7,655 nucleotides of DNA, from contig JACPJY010000361.1 of assembly GCA_016187325.1 (NCBI GenBank), forward strand, positions 1 to 7,655, read 5' to 3'. The notes beneath the pieces were generated by a model. That model was not told where the DNA came from. It saw only the letters and a program-made list of their open reading frames with translations, and ran no database searches. The number at the start of each line of letters is the position of its first letter. The stretch's first letter is position 1. Shown here piece by piece: positions 5,742 to 7,655 of the stretch. The translations under genes and the position numbers were made by a program. The stretch is from Rhodospirillales bacterium (GTDB taxonomy: Bacteria; Pseudomonadota; Alphaproteobacteria; Rhodospirillales; Casp-alpha2).

Positions 5742-6914
5742 ATGAAAACAAAAAAACGATCTGACGCCGGTCCTGACGCGACTCTTCTCGCGGCCCGGCG
5801 GTTCAGCCGCCGGCAACTGTTGCGATACGCTTGGGCAGCGGGCGCGGTCGTCGGCGCCGGCCCATGGTTGGTCCGTGACGCCTTTTCGTCGTCGGGTGAG
5901 ATTGCGTTGCTGATGCGCTCCGACTATCTGCCGAAGCTGTTCGTCAGCCGGTTTGAGAAGCGCACCGGCATTAAAGTCAATCACACGCCCTACGGCTCCG
6001 ACGCCGAGCTCGTCAACAAGGTCAAGGCAACCAAGGGCCGCGGCTTCGACCTCGTCAGCGTGCCGTCGCTAAGCGCCCGTCAGTGGGAGCCGTTGAAGCT
6101 GCTGCAGCCGTTCGACATGAAACGGGTGCCGGTAAACAACATCGATGAGAAGATGCTCAAACGCTCGACCGACCTTTGGACTTGGGACGGCGGCATTTAC
6201 CACCTGCCTTATCTCTGGGGCACCGAGGCTCTGGCTTGGCGGACCGACAAATGGTCGAGCGAGTACGGCAAGCTCAGCTACGGCGATCTTTGGCTTCCCG
6301 AGATGAAGGGCAGCGTCATGGGGCGGCCATCCTCGATGTTGGTGGGCATCGGCCTGTACCTCGATGCCATCGGCAAGCTGCCGTCGGACCGCATGCTCGC
6401 CACTTACAAAGACGAGGCGACCATGCGCAAGATTTGGGGCGAGATCACCAAATTTGCCGTCGAGCGCAAGTCATGGCTCAGGCAATTCTGGACGGATGCC
6501 AATTCGCAGATCGAAGGCTTCATGCAGAACAGCGTGGTTCTCGGTCAGACTTGGGCGGGGCCGGCCTTGCGGCTGAAAACGGAAGGCAAGCCAGTGAGTT
6601 ACATGGCGCCGAAGGAAGGCGCATTGTCGTGGGTCGACGGCTTGGCGATTCCGGCCGGCGCCCGCAACTTCGAGCAAATCTACGAATTCCTGAAGTACGT
6701 CTATCTGCCCGGCGCCGGCGGCCTGCTGGCGTCGCAGACCGGCTACAACGCGGTCGGCAAAGGAGCGTCGCGGTATCTGACGGCGGCGGCGAAAAAGAAC
6801 TTCAGTGAAGCCTATCCGGGCGATGCTCTCGACAAGCTCTGGTGGTGGCCAACCGAACCGGCGTGGTATATGGCGGCGCGCGGCGAATTCCGCGACAAGT
6901 ACGTCACCGCCTGA
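5742..6914 (+). CDS. extracellular solute-binding protein, PotD/PotF-like, with Tat signal
   Basis: This is a periplasmic receptor of the ABC-importer type that binds polyamines or related amino compounds. It is 390 residues from the ATG at 5742. The N-terminus carries a twin-arginine motif, FSRRQLLR at 21-28, followed by a hydrophobic stretch at about 29-43, so export is probably as a folded protein by Tat. The mature protein shows family 1 receptor features: FEKRTGIKVNHTPYGSDAEL at 71-90, FDLVSVPS at 102-109, and the hinge-side block YHLPYLWGTEALAWRTDKW at 153-171. Aligned by eye with E. coli PotD, W271 (QTWAGPA) and W297/D299 (LSWVDGLAIPAGARN) fall near the ligand-contacting W229, W255 and D257, which hints at a cationic amine ligand. 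No permease or ATPase gene is beside it on either side within the window, so it is an orphan receptor here. Codon use is visibly less GC-rich than in the oxidoreductase gene upstream. Confidence 0.88.
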   Translation: MKTKKRSDAGPDATLLAARRFSRRQLLRYAWAAGAVVGAGPWLVRDAFSSSGEIALLMRSDYLPKLFVSRFEKRTGIKVNHTPYGSDAELVNKVKATKGRGFDLVSVPSLSARQWEPLKLLQPFDMKRVPVNNIDEKMLKRSTDLWTWDGGIYHLPYLWGTEALAWRTDKWSSEYGKLSYGDLWLPEMKGSVMGRPSSMLVGIGLYLDAIGKLPSDRMLATYKDEATMRKIWGEITKFAVERKSWLRQFWTDANSQIEGFMQNSVVLGQTWAGPALRLKTEGKPVSYMAPKEGALSWVDGLAIPAGARNFEQIYEFLKYVYLPGAGGLLASQTGYNAVGKGASRYLTAAAKKNFSEAYPGDALDKLWWWPTEPAWYMAARGEFRDKYVTA

Positions 6915-7095
6915 CGACGGAAACGGCCGCCGGACAAGCGGTTACGGGCATTCACGCCGGGTTTCAATTCTGTCCTTGATTTCTTGCTCGCCTTCGGGAG
7001 TCTTTATACCCCGCGGCGCCGCCCGAAGCGTCCTCGCCGATGACTGCGCAATGATCGGCGCCGACGGGCGTGCCGAGGCGACGGGAGAAAACTTG
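6915..7095 (+). promoter_or_regulatory. gap before the MlaC-family gene with a weak promoter candidate
   Basis: This 181-bp noncoding gap shows no convincing terminator for the upstream receptor gene. The only sign is a weak CCGC/GCGG pairing at 6927-6930 and 6938-6941. An AT-richer stretch at 6961-7010 holds TTGCTC (6984-6989), fifteen bases, then TATACC (7005-7010, four of six to the -10 consensus). The spacing is short, so this is only a possible promoter for the MlaC-family gene. Confidence 0.25.
7083..7087 (+). promoter_or_regulatory. ribosome binding site choosing the ATG at 7096
   Basis: GGGAG at 7083-7087 is eight bases from the ATG at 7096. An in-frame ATG at 7051 would add 15 residues ahead of the signal peptide and has no ribosome site, so 7096 is preferred. 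Confidence 0.65.
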
Positions 7096-7655
7096 ATGTT
7101 GCGACGGCGGAAATTCCTGAGTGCCGGGGTGGCTTCTCTGTTGATGGTTGCCGTCGCGGCCGGCGGCGGGTTGCCGAATGCCGCCCGCGCTGACGAGTAC
7201 AGCGACGGCACCAAGATCTTCATCAAGACGCTTGCCGAAAAAGCAATTGCTTCGCTGACGGTCAAGGATCTCTCCAAGGGTGAACGGGAAAAGCGGTTCC
7301 GCACCTTGATGCTCGACAACTTCGCCATCCCCGGCATCGCCCGGTTTGTCCTCGGCCGTCACTGGCCGCGCGCCTCGGAACAGGAAAAGAGCGAATACCT
7401 CAAGCTTTTCGAAGACTTGATGGTAGCCACCTACACTCAGCGGTTCTCCAAGTACGCCGGCGAGACGCTGGAAATCGAGCAGGCGGAAGTGCGGGGCGAA
7501 AACGACACCCTCGTCTATTCGACGATCAAACGCGTCGACGGCGCCCAGCCGATCAAGGTCGCCTGGCGGGTGCGCGGCAAGCCCGGCGGATTCAAGATCG
7601 TCGACGTGATCGTCGAGGGTATCAGCATGGTGCAGACCCAGAAGTCGGAGTTCGC
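7096..7655 (+). CDS. mlaC: MlaC/Ttg2D family phospholipid-binding protein (3' end beyond window)
   Basis: MlaC is the periplasmic shuttle of the Mla pathway. It carries phospholipid between the outer-membrane MlaA complex and the inner-membrane MlaFEDB ABC complex, maintaining outer-membrane lipid asymmetry. 186 residues are visible, and the family is usually about 200-215, so a short C-terminus is missing. Residues 1-32 are an export signal: MLRRRKFLSAGVASLLMVAV with a likely cleavage after ARA-D. The RRKFL sequence resembles a Tat motif, though Sec export is equally possible. The family core follows: NFAIPGIARFVLGRHW at 75-90, YLKLFEDLMVATYTQRFSKYAG at 101-122, an EVRGEND...VYSTIKR strand region at 131-146, IKVAWRVR at 153-160 and FKIVDVIVEGISMVQTQKSEF at 166-186. 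No other Mla gene is seen upstream. MlaA or the FED genes could lie beyond the right edge. The family call is firm; the pathway role follows from homologues. Confidence 0.88.
   Translation, partial: MLRRRKFLSAGVASLLMVAVAAGGGLPNAARADEYSDGTKIFIKTLAEKAIASLTVKDLSKGEREKRFRTLMLDNFAIPGIARFVLGRHWPRASEQEKSEYLKLFEDLMVATYTQRFSKYAGETLEIEQAEVRGENDTLVYSTIKRVDGAQPIKVAWRVRGKPGGFKIVDVIVEGISMVQTQKSEF

Noticed and set aside
6942..7362. Two overlapping minus-strand open frames of about 130 codons spanning the gap and the start of the MlaC-family gene
   Set aside because: They overlap the well-supported MlaC-family gene antisense, lack recognisable domains, and have no clear ribosome site.

Overview
This is high-GC DNA with strong third-position G/C bias, dense coding, clear Shine-Dalgarno sites and a TAXI-type TRAP transporter next to an MlaC-family gene. 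It looks like an alphaproteobacterial chromosome, perhaps Rhodospirillales-like. The order-level guess rests only on general protein style and is weak. There are no RNA genes, CRISPR arrays, transposases or attachment sites, and no sign that the region is mobile.

Layout. Positions 1-3139 hold a minus-strand transporter operon: a TAXI-family periplasmic receptor (2099-3139), then a fused TRAP membrane permease (start at 1972, running off the left edge). A perfect 9+9 inverted repeat lies in the 126-bp gap between them. Positions 3140-3316 are a divergent control region with a TGTATACA palindrome lying between candidate promoters that face in opposite directions. On the plus strand follow a branched-chain-type aminotransferase (GTG start at 3317, end 4240) and an FAD-dependent DadA-like oxidoreductase (4230-5507). 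These overlap by 11 bp and so are probably translationally coupled. After a 234-bp gap comes a Tat-exported PotD-like solute-binding protein without an adjacent permease (5742-6914). After a further 181-bp gap comes an MlaC/Ttg2D-family gene (7096 to the right edge, incomplete).

How the genes may work together. The TRAP system is a secondary, ion-gradient-driven importer whose periplasmic receptor delivers a small organic anion or amino acid to the permease. The coupled enzyme pair could handle such a substrate. A DadA-like enzyme oxidises a D-amino (or secondary amino) acid to a 2-oxo acid and passes electrons onward. A fold-type IV aminotransferase can re-aminate a 2-oxo acid to an L-amino acid, or run in reverse. 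Together they could convert imported D-amino acids to L-forms, or link branched-chain oxo acid and amino acid pools. The shared divergent regulatory region supports a functional link, but the substrate is not readable from the sequence. The PotD-like receptor may recognise an amine or amino compound and borrow a permease encoded elsewhere. MlaC belongs to outer-membrane phospholipid trafficking and is probably unrelated.

No clearly undescribed system is visible. The most noteworthy points are the aminotransferase/oxidoreductase pair divergent from a TAXI-TRAP operon, the palindrome in the shared control region, the hairpin between receptor and permease, and the orphan Tat-dependent receptor.
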